A DNA stretch of 64,000 bases from VAZQ01 sp963753575 (GTDB lineage Bacteria > Pseudomonadota > Alphaproteobacteria > Rhizobiales > Xanthobacteraceae): positions 4,650,001 through 4,714,000 of the forward strand of contig CAVWCR010000003.1 in assembly GCA_963753575.1 (NCBI GenBank), in the 5' to 3' direction. The translations under genes were made by a program, and so were the position numbers. Shown in pieces: positions 17,474 to 27,082 of the stretch (position 1 is its first letter; each line of letters begins with the position of its first letter). The notes under the pieces were generated by a model. It was not told the origin of the DNA, did no database searches, and saw only the letters and a program-made list of their open reading frames with translations.

Positions 17474-18454
17474 ATGAACAGGGCTGGGATCTCGGATTCG
17501 TCAGTGCGTGAACCGCAACGGCTGCGTCTGTTGCGCGTTCTGCGGGTGGCGGCCGCGGTCGCACGCTATTGCGCACGCAATGCCGTCGGGCTGTTCCGTC
17601 TCGTCTGGTTGCCGTGTCTCCTCGTGCTAGCGTGCCAGATTGTCCTGGACTGGCTTGTTCTTACCTACCCGCCAAAGCTGCCGGCCTGGCTGCTGACGCA
17701 GAACTTCAAACCGCGGACCTGGCTGACCGCGGCAGCGATTGCGCCCTGGGGGGCCATGGCGTGGGCCTCCGTGCTGGGCGAGATGAGCGGCCGCAAAGCG
17801 AGCCACGGCGCCAAGACCGCGCACATGCCGCGACCCAGTCGGGTCCGGTTGGAGTCCATCGTCGCTGTTGTGCTGGCCACGTTGATCTTTACGGCCGTCA
17901 ACCTTCTGGACGGCGGATTGCGGGTGCTGCAGACCGGCCTGCTCGCCGCTCTCTACGAGCGCTTCAGCCCCTCCGACAACGTGCTCAACATTGTCGGCTG
18001 GTCGAGCGAAGTCCTGCATGTTGTCGTGATGGCGGCAGTGGTTGCGGCGTCCTATCTGTCGATCGGCCACTTGCTGCGCTCCGGCACGCTGAATCCCGTT
18101 CGCGTCTGGCGCCTCACACGCGGCAATCGCCTGCGCCTGTTTACCCTGTTCCTGTTGCTCAGCGTCGCCGCCATTGCGCTCGACGTGGCGGCGTCGCCCG
18201 CGCTCGGCTGGCTGCTGCGGACGTTCGCGGACGAGTTGTTCTGGACCCTCAAAGGCGCATTCGTCCGGCAGCTGGTCGACATCCCGTTCTTCCTGCTGTG
18301 GACGGTGGTGTATGCGGTCACGGTCGGGATTGTGCTCGAGGTACTGGAGCAGGCGCGGGCGAGCGGCGGTGTGGGGACCAGCCAGCCGGCGCGCCGCGCG
18401 CTCGGCGCCGATCGCCTAGACCCGATCGACAGCGCGAAACGCCGACCGAATTGA
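17474..18454 (+). CDS. multi-pass membrane protein of unknown function
   Basis: A 326-residue protein that I do not recognise. It shows roughly six hydrophobic segments: RLVWLPCLLVLACQIVLDWLV, WLTAAAIAPWGAMAWASVLG, IVAVVLATLIFTAVNLL, VLHVVVMAAVVAASYLSIG, LFTLFLLLSVAAIALDVAA and FFLLWTVVYAVTVGIVLEVL, with basic loops between. The C-terminal tail is polar and basic. No catalytic motif or ligand site stands out. It is between the hybrid kinase and the hyu operon, on the same strand. The start is the first ATG of the frame; ribosome site is weak. Confidence 0.65.
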   Translation: MNRAGISDSSVREPQRLRLLRVLRVAAAVARYCARNAVGLFRLVWLPCLLVLACQIVLDWLVLTYPPKLPAWLLTQNFKPRTWLTAAAIAPWGAMAWASVLGEMSGRKASHGAKTAHMPRPSRVRLESIVAVVLATLIFTAVNLLDGGLRVLQTGLLAALYERFSPSDNVLNIVGWSSEVLHVVVMAAVVAASYLSIGHLLRSGTLNPVRVWRLTRGNRLRLFTLFLLLSVAAIALDVAASPALGWLLRTFADELFWTLKGAFVRQLVDIPFFLLWTVVYAVTVGIVLEVLEQARASGGVGTSQPARRALGADRLDPIDSAKRRPN

Positions 18455-18522
18455 CAAGCCGCAAAGGCGAATCGTTGCTGCCGACACAAGGGACTTGGGC
18501 GCGCTCATTAGTGCACCGCAGC

Positions 18523-20361
18523 ATGCCGATTCCGGTTGACGATGTCGCGCCATCCCGGAATGAGAGGGTGGCGATTATCCCAGGATCGCCCGCCAAAACG
18601 TCTATTGCGACCAACCAACTGCGAGACTTCAACTTGAACGCCATCGACCTCGAGGTCATCTACCAATCCACGCTCCAGATCGCCCGCGAGCTCACGCTCA
18701 ATATGCTGCGCACGGGCTATTCGACGATCATCAAGGAAAGCCAGGACTTCACCTTTGCGATCTTCGACGGTCGCGGCCGCATGGTTGCGCAAGGCGTGCC
18801 GCAGCCGCTCCATATCGGCCCTTTGAGCGCGCAGGTGAATGAGATACGCCGCGTGTTTGCCGGCAAGATCGATCCCGGCGACGCCTTCATCGTGAACCAT
18901 CCCTACCGGGCCTGTCAGAATCACGCGACCGACGTGACGGTGATCTCGCCCGTGTTTATCGACGGCAAGCTGGTCGCGTTCATCGGCAATATCGCCCACA
19001 AGCCGGATCTGGGCGGCAAGGTGCCGGGCACCAACAGCGGCGACGCAACCGATCTGTTCCAGGAAGGCCTGCTCATTCCGCCGCTGAAGATCCAGAGGCA
19101 GGGCGAAATCAATTCCGACCTGCAGGAGATGATCTGCGCCAATACGCGTACGCCGGAAGTGACCTGGGGCGACATCAAGGCGCAGGTCAACACCAACAAC
19201 TATGGAATCGAGAAATGCGCCGCACTTTTTGCAAAGCACGGCCTCGAGAAGACCCTAGCGTGCTGGCAGGCGTGGATGGACATCTGTGAAGCCGAATTGC
19301 GACGGGAGATCACTAAGATTCCGGATGGGGTCTACGGACCGGAATCCGACTGGATCGATGACGACGGGATCGACCTCGGTAAGCCTTACCGCATATCGGC
19401 GACGCTCGAGGTCAAAGGCGACACGCTGCATTTCATGCTCGACAGCGATGCGCAGGCGCGCGGCCCGATCAATTTGCGCTCCTGCGTCTCGCGCAACTTC
19501 ATTCAGTGCTGCGTCAAGATGATCTTCATTCCCAAGCTGCCGGTGAACGAAGGGCTGTCGCGGCCGATTGCGGTCAGCTACCCGCCCGAAGGCTCGCTGC
19601 TCAACCCGCGCTATCCGGCACCTTGCAACATGTACGTGCGGCCGAGCCAGATGACGACGTCCGTGGTGCTGCGGGTGCTGGCACGTGCAGTGCCGGGCCG
19701 CGTTCCGGCGCCCGCCAGCGGCGCCGGCGGCTCGCTCTCCAGCGCCGGGCGCGACCCGCGTAGCGGCCGCTGGTTTTCCCAATATGAGATCTTCAACGGC
19801 GGCTGCGGCGCGCGGCCGGACCATGACGGCCCGAGCGCCATGGATGATCTCGTGGTCAACGTCATGAACGGTCCGGTGGAGGCGCTCGAGACGGAGTTTC
19901 CGATGCGCATCGAGAGCTACGAGCTTGTGCCGGATTCCGGCGGGCCCGGCACCTTCCGGGGCGGGCTCGGCACCAAGCGAACCTGGCGCATCCTGGCGGA
20001 CAATTCGACCGTCAACCTGCGCACCGATCGTTTCAGGTTTTCCTCGCCCGGGCTCTTTGGCGCCAAGCCCGCAATGCCGTCCCATGCGGTGCTTAATCCG
20101 GGAACCGACGCCGAGCGACCTCTGACCTCGAAGGTCGCCGGCCTGCGCCTCAAGAAGGACGATCGCGTCGCCTGGCAACTGGGTGGTGGCGGCGGCTACG
20201 GCGATCCCATGCAGCGAGACCCGACGCTGGTCACGCGCGATGTCCAGATGGGCTACGTCACCCGCAATGCCGCACGCGAGGATTACGGGGTGGCTCTGAA
20301 CGACGACCTCACCATTGATGCAGCCGGCACGGCCAAGCTTCGCGTCCGAGGTGCGGCCTGA
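18523..20361 (+). CDS. hyuB: hydantoinase B/oxoprolinase-family subunit
   Basis: About 612 residues of the HyuB fold, the partner of the ATP-dependent HyuA subunit in hydantoin, oxoproline or acetone-carboxylase-like enzymes. Recognisable parts are IIKESQDFTFAIFDGRGRMVAQG, HIGPLSAQV, GDAFIVNHPYRACQNHATDVTVISPVF, and the glycine-rich tail DSGGPGTFRGGLGTKR and GGGGGYGDPMQRDP. The start is uncertain: the ATG at 18523, a GTG at 18568 and a TTG near 18634 are all in frame, and the conserved part begins near the last. Its stop overlaps the hyuA start (TGATG), so the two are coupled. Transport genes follow on the same strand. Confidence 0.85.
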   Translation: MPIPVDDVAPSRNERVAIIPGSPAKTSIATNQLRDFNLNAIDLEVIYQSTLQIARELTLNMLRTGYSTIIKESQDFTFAIFDGRGRMVAQGVPQPLHIGPLSAQVNEIRRVFAGKIDPGDAFIVNHPYRACQNHATDVTVISPVFIDGKLVAFIGNIAHKPDLGGKVPGTNSGDATDLFQEGLLIPPLKIQRQGEINSDLQEMICANTRTPEVTWGDIKAQVNTNNYGIEKCAALFAKHGLEKTLACWQAWMDICEAELRREITKIPDGVYGPESDWIDDDGIDLGKPYRISATLEVKGDTLHFMLDSDAQARGPINLRSCVSRNFIQCCVKMIFIPKLPVNEGLSRPIAVSYPPEGSLLNPRYPAPCNMYVRPSQMTTSVVLRVLARAVPGRVPAPASGAGGSLSSAGRDPRSGRWFSQYEIFNGGCGARPDHDGPSAMDDLVVNVMNGPVEALETEFPMRIESYELVPDSGGPGTFRGGLGTKRTWRILADNSTVNLRTDRFRFSSPGLFGAKPAMPSHAVLNPGTDAERPLTSKVAGLRLKKDDRVAWQLGGGGGYGDPMQRDPTLVTRDVQMGYVTRNAAREDYGVALNDDLTIDAAGTAKLRVRGAA

Positions 20362-22412
20362 TGGGAATTCGTATCGGTATCGACGTCGGCGGCACCTTCA
20401 CCGACGTCACGGGCCTTGATGAAGAACGGCGCGACATCGTCCTGATCCGCAAGTACACATCGAACCCGTCGAACCCCATGCTGGTGATGGACGAGATCAC
20501 GCGCGATCTCCAACAGGAATTCGGCAGCGATCCGATCACGCTCATCCTGCACGGCTCAACCGCAGCGCTCAACACCTTGCTCGAGGACAAAGGCGTTCGA
20601 ATTGGGCTTCTCACGACCAAAGGCTTTCGCGACGTCTATGAGATCGGCCGGCAATGGCGCGGCGACGATGTCTTCAATCTGTTTGCGCCGGCACCCAAGA
20701 TGCTGCTCACGCGCAACCGCATCGCCGAGATCGGGGAGCGGCTCGACTACCAGGGTCACGTTATCGAGCCGCTCAATCGCGAGGATGTCGAACAGGCCGT
20801 GAAGCACCTGCTGACGCTCGACATCGAGGCGATCGCAGTGAGTTTTCTGTTCTCCTACACAAATCCCGCCCACGAGCGCGAAGCCGCCGCAATCATCCGC
20901 GCGATCGCTCCTCAGCTCTATGTCTCCCTATCGTCGGACGTGAATCCGGAATGGCGCGAATACGAACGCACTGCTTCGACAGTGGCCAACGCCTATATCG
21001 GCCCGCCGGTGTCGCGCTATCTGAAGGCGCTCGAAGAAGTGTCGTATGACCGCTTCCCCAATGCCCGCACGCTGACGATGAAGTCGGATGGCGGCGCCGC
21101 GAGCGCCGCCATGCTCGCCGGCACGCCCATTCAGACGGTCATGTCGGGGCCCGTGGCTGGCGTCATCGGCAGCCGCTACCTTGGCGACCTCAAGCAGATC
21201 GAGAACCTGATCACCTTCGATACCGGCGGCACCAGCTCCGACATGGCGGTCATCCCGGGCCGGCCGCTGTTCAAGTCGGAAGTAACCATCGGCCGCCACC
21301 CGCTGCGAACCCAGACGGTCGACATCGAGACCATCGGGGCCGGCGGCGGCAGCATCGCGTCGGTTCAGCACGGCAGCGTGCTCAAGGTCGGCCCGCAGAG
21401 CGCCGGCGCCCAGCCCGGCCCGGCTTGCTATGGGCGAGGCGGCACCGAGGCAACACTCACCGATGCGCTGGTTGTACTCGGCCATCTGAGCCCTGTGGCC
21501 CTGCTCGAAGGCGAGATGCCGATCCACGCCGATCAGGCACATCAGGCCATCGAGCAGCATGTTGCGCAACCGCTCGGCATGTCAGCCGTCGAGGCCGCCT
21601 GGGGTGTGCTGACAGTGCTGGTGACCAACTGCGTCACCGCCATGCGGACCATCACGGTCGAGCGCGGCTACGACCCGCGCGAATTCACGCTCGTTCCCTT
21701 CGGCGGGATGGGGCCGACCATCGCGGCGCGCATCGCCGCCGAACTCGACATCGGGCGCATCCTGGTGCCGCGCGACCCGGGCACCTTCAGCGCCTGGGGC
21801 ATGCTGGTGACCGACGTGCATCAGGAGCGCAGCCTCACCCGCATCACGCTGCTCGAAGAGACCGAGCCTGCCGCGCTGGAAGCGATCTTCCACGAGATGG
21901 AGGACGCCGCGGTCGACGACCTCCTGCGCGAGCAATTTCCCCGGCAGGCCATTTCGACTCTGCGCCACGCCGCCATGCGCTATCGAGGCCAGTCGTATGA
22001 GGTCAGCGTGCCGGCGCCCAGGATCGCGAGCACCGTTGATGTCCGTTCGCTGGTCGACAATTTCCACGCGGTGCATGAGCGCCGCTATGGCCACAAGGCG
22101 GTCGACGAGCGGGTCGAGATCGTCAATTTCAAGATCACCGCGGTCGGCGCCATCCCCAAGCCGAGGTTGCCGCCATCGCGGCTTGAGCCCGCCGCAATCC
22201 CCGCGCCGGTCGAGACCCGCACCGCCTTTTTCGGCGAAGCGGGCTCGCGACCCACTCCGGTTTTTCGCCGCAGCCAGCTCGCGCCCGGCCTGAGCCTCGT
22301 CGGGCCCGCCGTGATCGAAGAAAAGACTTCCACGGTCGTGCTCTACCCGGGACAACGAGCGCGTGTCGATGAGTGGTCGAACCTGGAGATCGAGCGTGAT
22401 CCGGACGTCTGA
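20361..22412 (+). CDS. hyuA: hydantoinase A/oxoprolinase-family subunit
   Basis: A 683-residue ATPase subunit of the HyuA family with an actin-like nucleotide fold. The N-terminus reads GIDVGGTFTDVTG, the phosphate-binding loop; later blocks are HGSTAALNTLLEDKGVRIGLLTTKGFRD, the mid-protein TMKSDGGAAS and VMSGPVAGVIGS, FDTGGTSSDMAVI, and PGPACYGRGG. Together with HyuB it hydrolyses a cyclic amide or related compound at the cost of ATP. Which compound is unclear; the neighbouring SsuABC-like transporter suggests an imported one. Length is normal. Confidence 0.88.
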   Translation: MGIRIGIDVGGTFTDVTGLDEERRDIVLIRKYTSNPSNPMLVMDEITRDLQQEFGSDPITLILHGSTAALNTLLEDKGVRIGLLTTKGFRDVYEIGRQWRGDDVFNLFAPAPKMLLTRNRIAEIGERLDYQGHVIEPLNREDVEQAVKHLLTLDIEAIAVSFLFSYTNPAHEREAAAIIRAIAPQLYVSLSSDVNPEWREYERTASTVANAYIGPPVSRYLKALEEVSYDRFPNARTLTMKSDGGAASAAMLAGTPIQTVMSGPVAGVIGSRYLGDLKQIENLITFDTGGTSSDMAVIPGRPLFKSEVTIGRHPLRTQTVDIETIGAGGGSIASVQHGSVLKVGPQSAGAQPGPACYGRGGTEATLTDALVVLGHLSPVALLEGEMPIHADQAHQAIEQHVAQPLGMSAVEAAWGVLTVLVTNCVTAMRTITVERGYDPREFTLVPFGGMGPTIAARIAAELDIGRILVPRDPGTFSAWGMLVTDVHQERSLTRITLLEETEPAALEAIFHEMEDAAVDDLLREQFPRQAISTLRHAAMRYRGQSYEVSVPAPRIASTVDVRSLVDNFHAVHERRYGHKAVDERVEIVNFKITAVGAIPKPRLPPSRLEPAAIPAPVETRTAFFGEAGSRPTPVFRRSQLAPGLSLVGPAVIEEKTSTVVLYPGQRARVDEWSNLEIERDPDV

Positions 22413-22502
22413 TCAACCGACATCGCGGCCGTTGAGCCCGCCGGGCGCCGGCCTACAATCATGCCCGATGACACCCGCAGTGCGCTCGCCCGAGGCTTGG
22501 CC

Positions 22503-23330
22503 ATGAGTGCCGAAGCAACCGTGACCGTTGCGTTGCGGCGCCCGGCACCCTGGCGCGACTATCTTTCCGGCCACGCGCCGTTCCTGGTCAGCACCGGCGC
22601 CATCATCCTGTTCCTGGCATTGTGGGAGATCCTGGCAGCGACCGCCCTCGTCGATCCGCTTTTTATCTCGTCGCCAAGCCGCATCCTCGCCGAGGGCGCG
22701 ACGCTCATTCACGACGACGAGTTCTGGCGCGACGTACGCGTCAGCTCGATCGAGTTCATCGTCGGGTATCTGTGGGCCATTGCGATCGGCGTGCCGCTGG
22801 GGTTGCTGACCGGCTGGTTCCGGAGGCTGCAATACATGCTCGGGCCATTCATCGACATCCTCAATGCAGTGCCGCGCGTCACGTTCCTGCCGCTGCTCAT
22901 TGTCTGGTTCGGAATCGGGCTCTGGTCGAAATTCGCCGTCGTGTTTCTCGGCGCCGTCGTGCCGATCACCATCGCGGCGTACTTGGGCGTAAAGACAAAC
23001 GAGGCGCGCTATCTGCGCGTCGCGCGAAGCTTCGGCGCATCACAGCTCAAGATTTTCACCAGCATCATTCTTCCCGGCACCCTGCCGTTCATCTTCACCG
23101 GACTGAAATACGCATCGGGACGCGCCTTGCTGGGCGTCGTGGTCGGCGAACTCTATGCGTCGACCGCCGGACTGGGGCACATGATCGCGCAGGCCGGCAA
23201 TTCCTTTCAGACCGACATCGTCTTCTTTGGGGTGCTGCTGTTCACGATTGCTGGCCTTGTGACGACCGGCATTCTCGATCGCCTCGAGCGCTATTTCGAT
23301 ACTTGGCGTCCGGAGGGTGCAACGCGATGA
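22503..23330 (+). CDS. ABC transporter permease, SsuC/TauC type
   Basis: A 275-residue inner-membrane permease with about six helices and the BPD_transp_1 loop YLRVARSFGASQLKIFTSIILPGTLP, whose EAA-like motif docks the ATPase. I chose the ATG at 22503 because GAGG stands seven bases before it; an in-frame ATG at 22461 lacks this. It overlaps the next permease gene by four bases (ATGA). It follows hyuA by 90 bases, so the hyu and transport genes likely form one operon. Confidence 0.88.
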   Translation: MSAEATVTVALRRPAPWRDYLSGHAPFLVSTGAIILFLALWEILAATALVDPLFISSPSRILAEGATLIHDDEFWRDVRVSSIEFIVGYLWAIAIGVPLGLLTGWFRRLQYMLGPFIDILNAVPRVTFLPLLIVWFGIGLWSKFAVVFLGAVVPITIAAYLGVKTNEARYLRVARSFGASQLKIFTSIILPGTLPFIFTGLKYASGRALLGVVVGELYASTAGLGHMIAQAGNSFQTDIVFFGVLLFTIAGLVTTGILDRLERYFDTWRPEGATR

Positions 23331-24181
23331 TGCTGCGCACGCGCATCGGCCAGGCTTACGCAGACCACGAGCGCCTGTTGCTTGGCAGCTTCGCCATGAT
23401 CCTGTTTCTCATCGCCTGGGAAGGGATCGCCCGCGGCTGGTGGGCTGACCTATTGGCGCCCGTGCTCGGGGTCCACGCTGACGTCTTGCGTGCGCGCCCG
23501 ATCTTCCTGCCAGCACCAACCGCAATCGCGCAGGTGGTCTGGACACTCTATGTTGGTACAGGCGAAATCTGGCCTGATCTCGCGCTAAGCGGTTTGGAGA
23601 TCGTTGTCGGCCTGGCGCTGGCGATGGGCGTCGGCATCCCGCTCGGGCTCCTGGCCGGGCGTTTCCGCTATCTGTCTTTCGTCCTCAAGCCGTTCATGAT
23701 GGGGCTCAACGCCACCCCGCAGGTCGCTTTTCTGCCGCTCCTCGTGCTGTGGACCGGAACGGGCGTCTGGACCCGAGTATTGATCGTCTTTCTTCTGGCG
23801 GTGCTCCCGATCCTGATCAGCACGCATGCAGCCGTCAGGACGGTAGATCCGCGCCTGTTGCGGGTGGCCCGGAGCTTTTCATCGTCGGAGCTGCACACGT
23901 TCAAGACCGTCATTGTTCCGAGTGCGATGCCGTTCATCCTGGCAGGCGTGAGGCTCGCCATCGGCAGGAGCATGATCGGCATCGTGGTCGGAGAGCTCTA
24001 CGGCTCCGGGACAGGCGTCGGGATCATGATCAACAAGGCCGGGGCGATGTTTGAGACCAGCAAGGTCTTTGCCGGTATCCTGACCATCGTCGTGGCGAGC
24101 CTCATTCTGACCGAGCTCATCCGACGAATCGAAATGCGGATGGAAGGCTGGCGTGCTTCGCTCGAGGAACGGACGGCGTGA
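23327..24181 (+). CDS. ABC transporter permease, SsuC/TauC type (second subunit)
   Basis: A 284-residue permease paralogous to the one before it, with the docking segment LLRVARSFSSSELHTFKTVIVPSAMP. It has a longer first periplasmic loop (WWADLLAPVLGVHADVLRARP). Two different permeases suggest a heterodimeric channel. The start overlaps the previous stop (ATGA) and its own stop abuts the ATPase gene, a tight operon arrangement. Much of the open frame upstream of 23327 is a shadow of the previous gene. Confidence 0.88.
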   Translation: MMLRTRIGQAYADHERLLLGSFAMILFLIAWEGIARGWWADLLAPVLGVHADVLRARPIFLPAPTAIAQVVWTLYVGTGEIWPDLALSGLEIVVGLALAMGVGIPLGLLAGRFRYLSFVLKPFMMGLNATPQVAFLPLLVLWTGTGVWTRVLIVFLLAVLPILISTHAAVRTVDPRLLRVARSFSSSELHTFKTVIVPSAMPFILAGVRLAIGRSMIGIVVGELYGSGTGVGIMINKAGAMFETSKVFAGILTIVVASLILTELIRRIEMRMEGWRASLEERTA

Positions 24182-24183
24182 TT

Positions 24184-24999
24184 ATGAGTAACGTCAGTAT
24201 GAGCGATGCCAGCCTCGTAAAGCTCGCCGCGCGCGACATCTGCCTCGACTACGTCCAGCCGCGCACCGGACAGAAGCTGGCGGCGCTTGATGGCGTCAAC
24301 CTGGAAGTCAAGGACGGGGAATTTGTGTCGATCGTCGGCCCGTCGGGCTGCGGCAAGACAACCTTTCTATCCGTCGTGGACGGACTTATACCAGCCACGC
24401 GTGGCGAGATCATCGTCGCCGGCACGCGCGTGGACAAGCCCGGCCCCGACCGCGCCGTCGTGTTTCAGGACGCATCCCTCCTGCCCTGGCGGACCGTTCT
24501 CGACAACGTGGGCTACGGCCTCGAATGCGCCGGCATGAGCAAGACGGTATCGCGCGAGCGCGCGCGGCGCCTTATCGAGCTGGTCGGCCTTGACGGATTT
24601 GAAGGTGCTTATCCGCACGAGCTTTCCGGCGGCATGCAGCAACGCGTGAACCTCGCCCGGGCGCTTGTCATGGATCCGCAGATTCTACTGATGGATGAGC
24701 CTTTCGCCGCGTTGGATGCGCAGACCCGGGAATTGATGCAGGAAGAGCTGCTGCGCATCTGGAAGGTGGCGCGCAAGACCGTTCTGTTCATCACGCATCA
24801 GATCGACGAAGCGATCTTCCTCTCGGATCGGGTCATCGTCTTTTCGTCCCGGCCCGGCCGCGTACAGGACAACGTCATCATCGACATCGAGCGGCCGCGT
24901 CAGCTCCGCATCAAGCGCGATTCGCATTTTCACGCCATTGAAGATCGGATCTGGGGCCATATTCACTCGGAGGCAGCCGCACGCATGAAGCCGTCGTGA
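24184..24999 (+). CDS. ABC transporter ATP-binding protein, SsuB/TauB type
   Basis: About 271 residues of ABC ATPase. Walker A is GPSGCGKTT, the Q-loop VFQDASLLPW, the signature LSGGMQQR, Walker B ILLMDEP and the switch His in FITHQ. The LPWRTVLDNV sequence after the Q-loop is typical of nitrate/sulfonate/taurine-type importers. An in-frame GTG at 24178 overlapping the previous gene is an alternative start. It powers the two-permease importer encoded just before it. Confidence 0.92.
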   Translation: MSNVSMSDASLVKLAARDICLDYVQPRTGQKLAALDGVNLEVKDGEFVSIVGPSGCGKTTFLSVVDGLIPATRGEIIVAGTRVDKPGPDRAVVFQDASLLPWRTVLDNVGYGLECAGMSKTVSRERARRLIELVGLDGFEGAYPHELSGGMQQRVNLARALVMDPQILLMDEPFAALDAQTRELMQEELLRIWKVARKTVLFITHQIDEAIFLSDRVIVFSSRPGRVQDNVIIDIERPRQLRIKRDSHFHAIEDRIWGHIHSEAAARMKPS

Positions 25000-25073
25000 T
25001 TGCGGCGACTTGGCGCTTGTGGGCAACGACGGCAAGAGCCAACAATGGCACGTTAGGGAGAGGGAGACGGGCA

Positions 25074-26096
25074 ATGCACGAGTTGAAACGGACGCTCATC
25101 CGATACACGGCGGCCTTGAGCGTAGCCGCGCTGACGGCACTGGCGAGTCACACCGCAGCTGCACAATCCGGGCTCACGCCTTTCAAGATCGGCATCTCGG
25201 CATCGACTGTATCAATTCTGCCTATCTACCTGGCCGAAGCTGGCGATTTCTACACCAAGAACGGACTCAAGGTAGAGGTTATCAGCTCCGAAGGCGGCAC
25301 CCGCGGAATCCAGGTTCTGTTGTCTGGCGAAATCCAGGCCATGCACGTCGGCCTCGCACCGGTGGTTCAGGCCAACCTTCAGGGCGCCGATTTGCGCTTG
25401 ATTGCCGCCTCGATCAATACGCTGCCATTCTCGATCTTTGCCACCAAGGCGACCACACCGCCTATTCCCAAAGGCAGCACGGTCGGGATCAGCACATTCG
25501 GCTCCGAGACCGACATCTCGCTGTCGATCGCGCTGAAGCAACTGGGCATGACGCGCGATGATGTGACGATTGCGCAGATCGGCGGGACCGGTCAGCGCCT
25601 CGGGGCCCTCATCGCCGGCCGTATTGACGCCGCACCGTTACTCGAGCCCGCGGTTACAACCGCCAAGGAGCGTGGCTTTCACCTGGTGCTCGATCTTGCC
25701 GCTGCCCGCACGCCCTGGGTCTTCGATGCGGTGGTCGTAACCAATAGCGAGCTCAAGTCGCAGCCGCAGCGACGCGAACGCTTTTTGAAGGCCTACGTCG
25801 AAGGCGCCTACAAAGGGCTCTCCGACGAAAAATGGGCCAAGGAGGTCATCGCCAAACGCTTCCGGACAAGCGATCCGAAGGTCATCGGCAGCACGTACGG
25901 CGAGTACGTGCGCATGATGGCGCGTGACGTTCGCCCCTCGGTCGAGGGTGCCAAGAATGTGCTGGCCCAGCTCAAGGCACTCAAGCTGAAGGTCGGGAGC
26001 GACAACGTCAACGACTATCTCTCGCTTGGCCTGATGCAGAAACTCGCCGATGACGGCTTCATGGCCGAGATGAAAACGAAATACGGGATCAAGTGA
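25074..26096 (+). CDS. ABC transporter substrate-binding protein, NMT1/SsuA family
   Basis: A 340-residue secreted binding protein. The signal peptide (YTAALSVAALTALASHTAAA) ends near residue 25; the mature protein starts with LTPFKIGISASTVSILPIYLAEAGDFYTKNGLKVEVI, a classic NMT1-family opening. It follows a strong purine-rich ribosome site (GGGAGAGGGAG). It supplies the solute to the preceding permeases and ATPase; given hyuA and hyuB upstream, a cyclic amide or related nitrogen compound is my guess, not shown by sequence. Confidence 0.88.
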   Translation: MHELKRTLIRYTAALSVAALTALASHTAAAQSGLTPFKIGISASTVSILPIYLAEAGDFYTKNGLKVEVISSEGGTRGIQVLLSGEIQAMHVGLAPVVQANLQGADLRLIAASINTLPFSIFATKATTPPIPKGSTVGISTFGSETDISLSIALKQLGMTRDDVTIAQIGGTGQRLGALIAGRIDAAPLLEPAVTTAKERGFHLVLDLAAARTPWVFDAVVVTNSELKSQPQRRERFLKAYVEGAYKGLSDEKWAKEVIAKRFRTSDPKVIGSTYGEYVRMMARDVRPSVEGAKNVLAQLKALKLKVGSDNVNDYLSLGLMQKLADDGFMAEMKTKYGIK

Positions 26097-26120
26097 GCGC
26101 AGCGCGCCGCCCGCAGCGCG

Positions 26121-27074
26121 TCACAGCCGACGCAACGCGACTTCCTCGACCAGATGGCTCTCGCCCTTTGTGAGGATGAGATCGGCGCGCTGGCGTGTCG
26201 GCAGGATGTTCTCGTTCAGATTGACGAGATTGATGCGCGACCAGATCGCGGTCGCGGTCTTGACCGCCTCCTGGTCGGACAGCTTCGAGTAGCGATGGAA
26301 ATAGGATTTCGGATCGCTGAAGGCGGTGCCCCGCAGCGTCAGAAAGCGGTCCACGTACCAGCGCAACAGCACATCCTCGCGGGCATCGAGATAGACCGAA
26401 AAGTCGAAGAAGTCCGACACGTAGGGGATCGCCTTGCCTTCCTTGGGCGGCCGCCCGGCCTGCAGGACGTTGAGCCCCTCGACGATCAGAATGTCAGGCC
26501 GCTCCACCACCACCCACTCGTTGGGCTTCACGTCGTAGACAAGGTGGGAATAGACTGGCGCGCGCACCGGCAGCAGCCCCGCCTTGACCTCGGTGAGGAA
26601 GCGCAAGAGCGCCTGCAGATCGTAGCTCTCCGGGAAGCCCTTGCGCTCCATCAGGCCTTCGCGCTCAAGCACCGCGTTCGGATAGAGAAAGCCATCGGTA
26701 GTCATGAGATCGACGCGCGGGGTGTGCGGCCAGCGCGCCAGCAACGCCTTGAGGACGCGCGCTGTGGTCGACTTGCCGACCGCGACTGAGCCCGCCACCC
26801 CGATGATGTAGGGCACCTTGCTGTCCTCGGTGCCGAGGAAGTTCTGCTGCGCCCGGTAGAGCCGCTGGGTCGCCGCCACATAGAGCGAGAGCAGCCGCGA
26901 CAGCGGCAGATAAATCTCCTCGACCTCCCGCATATCAAGGCGGTCGTTGAGCGAGCGCACCTCACCCACTTCCGCGGGCGTCAACGTCATCGGGGTATCG
27001 GCACGCAGCCGCGCCCACTCGGCGCGCGAGAAGATACGGTAAGGAGAGAGGGCTTCTTCGGTGCGTTGTTCCAT
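26121..27074 (-). CDS. coaA: type I pantothenate kinase
   Basis: A 317-residue P-loop kinase for the first step of coenzyme A synthesis. Walker A is GSVAVGKSTT; the pantothenate-site segments DLMTTDGFLYPN, KGFPESYD, APVYSHLVYD and IVEGLNVLQ match bacterial CoaA. The open frame extends upstream through hisE in another register; the ATG at 27074 gives the normal length. It closes the minus-strand histidine cluster, eight bases after hisE, as in other Rhizobiales. Confidence 0.95.
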   Translation of the reverse strand: MEQRTEEALSPYRIFSRAEWARLRADTPMTLTPAEVGEVRSLNDRLDMREVEEIYLPLSRLLSLYVAATQRLYRAQQNFLGTEDSKVPYIIGVAGSVAVGKSTTARVLKALLARWPHTPRVDLMTTDGFLYPNAVLEREGLMERKGFPESYDLQALLRFLTEVKAGLLPVRAPVYSHLVYDVKPNEWVVVERPDILIVEGLNVLQAGRPPKEGKAIPYVSDFFDFSVYLDAREDVLLRWYVDRFLTLRGTAFSDPKSYFHRYSKLSDQEAVKTATAIWSRINLVNLNENILPTRQRADLILTKGESHLVEEVALRRL

Positions 27075-27082
27075 CGGCAGCC

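Noticed and set aside
17569..18522. Long upstream extension of the hyuB frame
   Set aside because: It is a shadow of the membrane-protein gene at 17474-18454.
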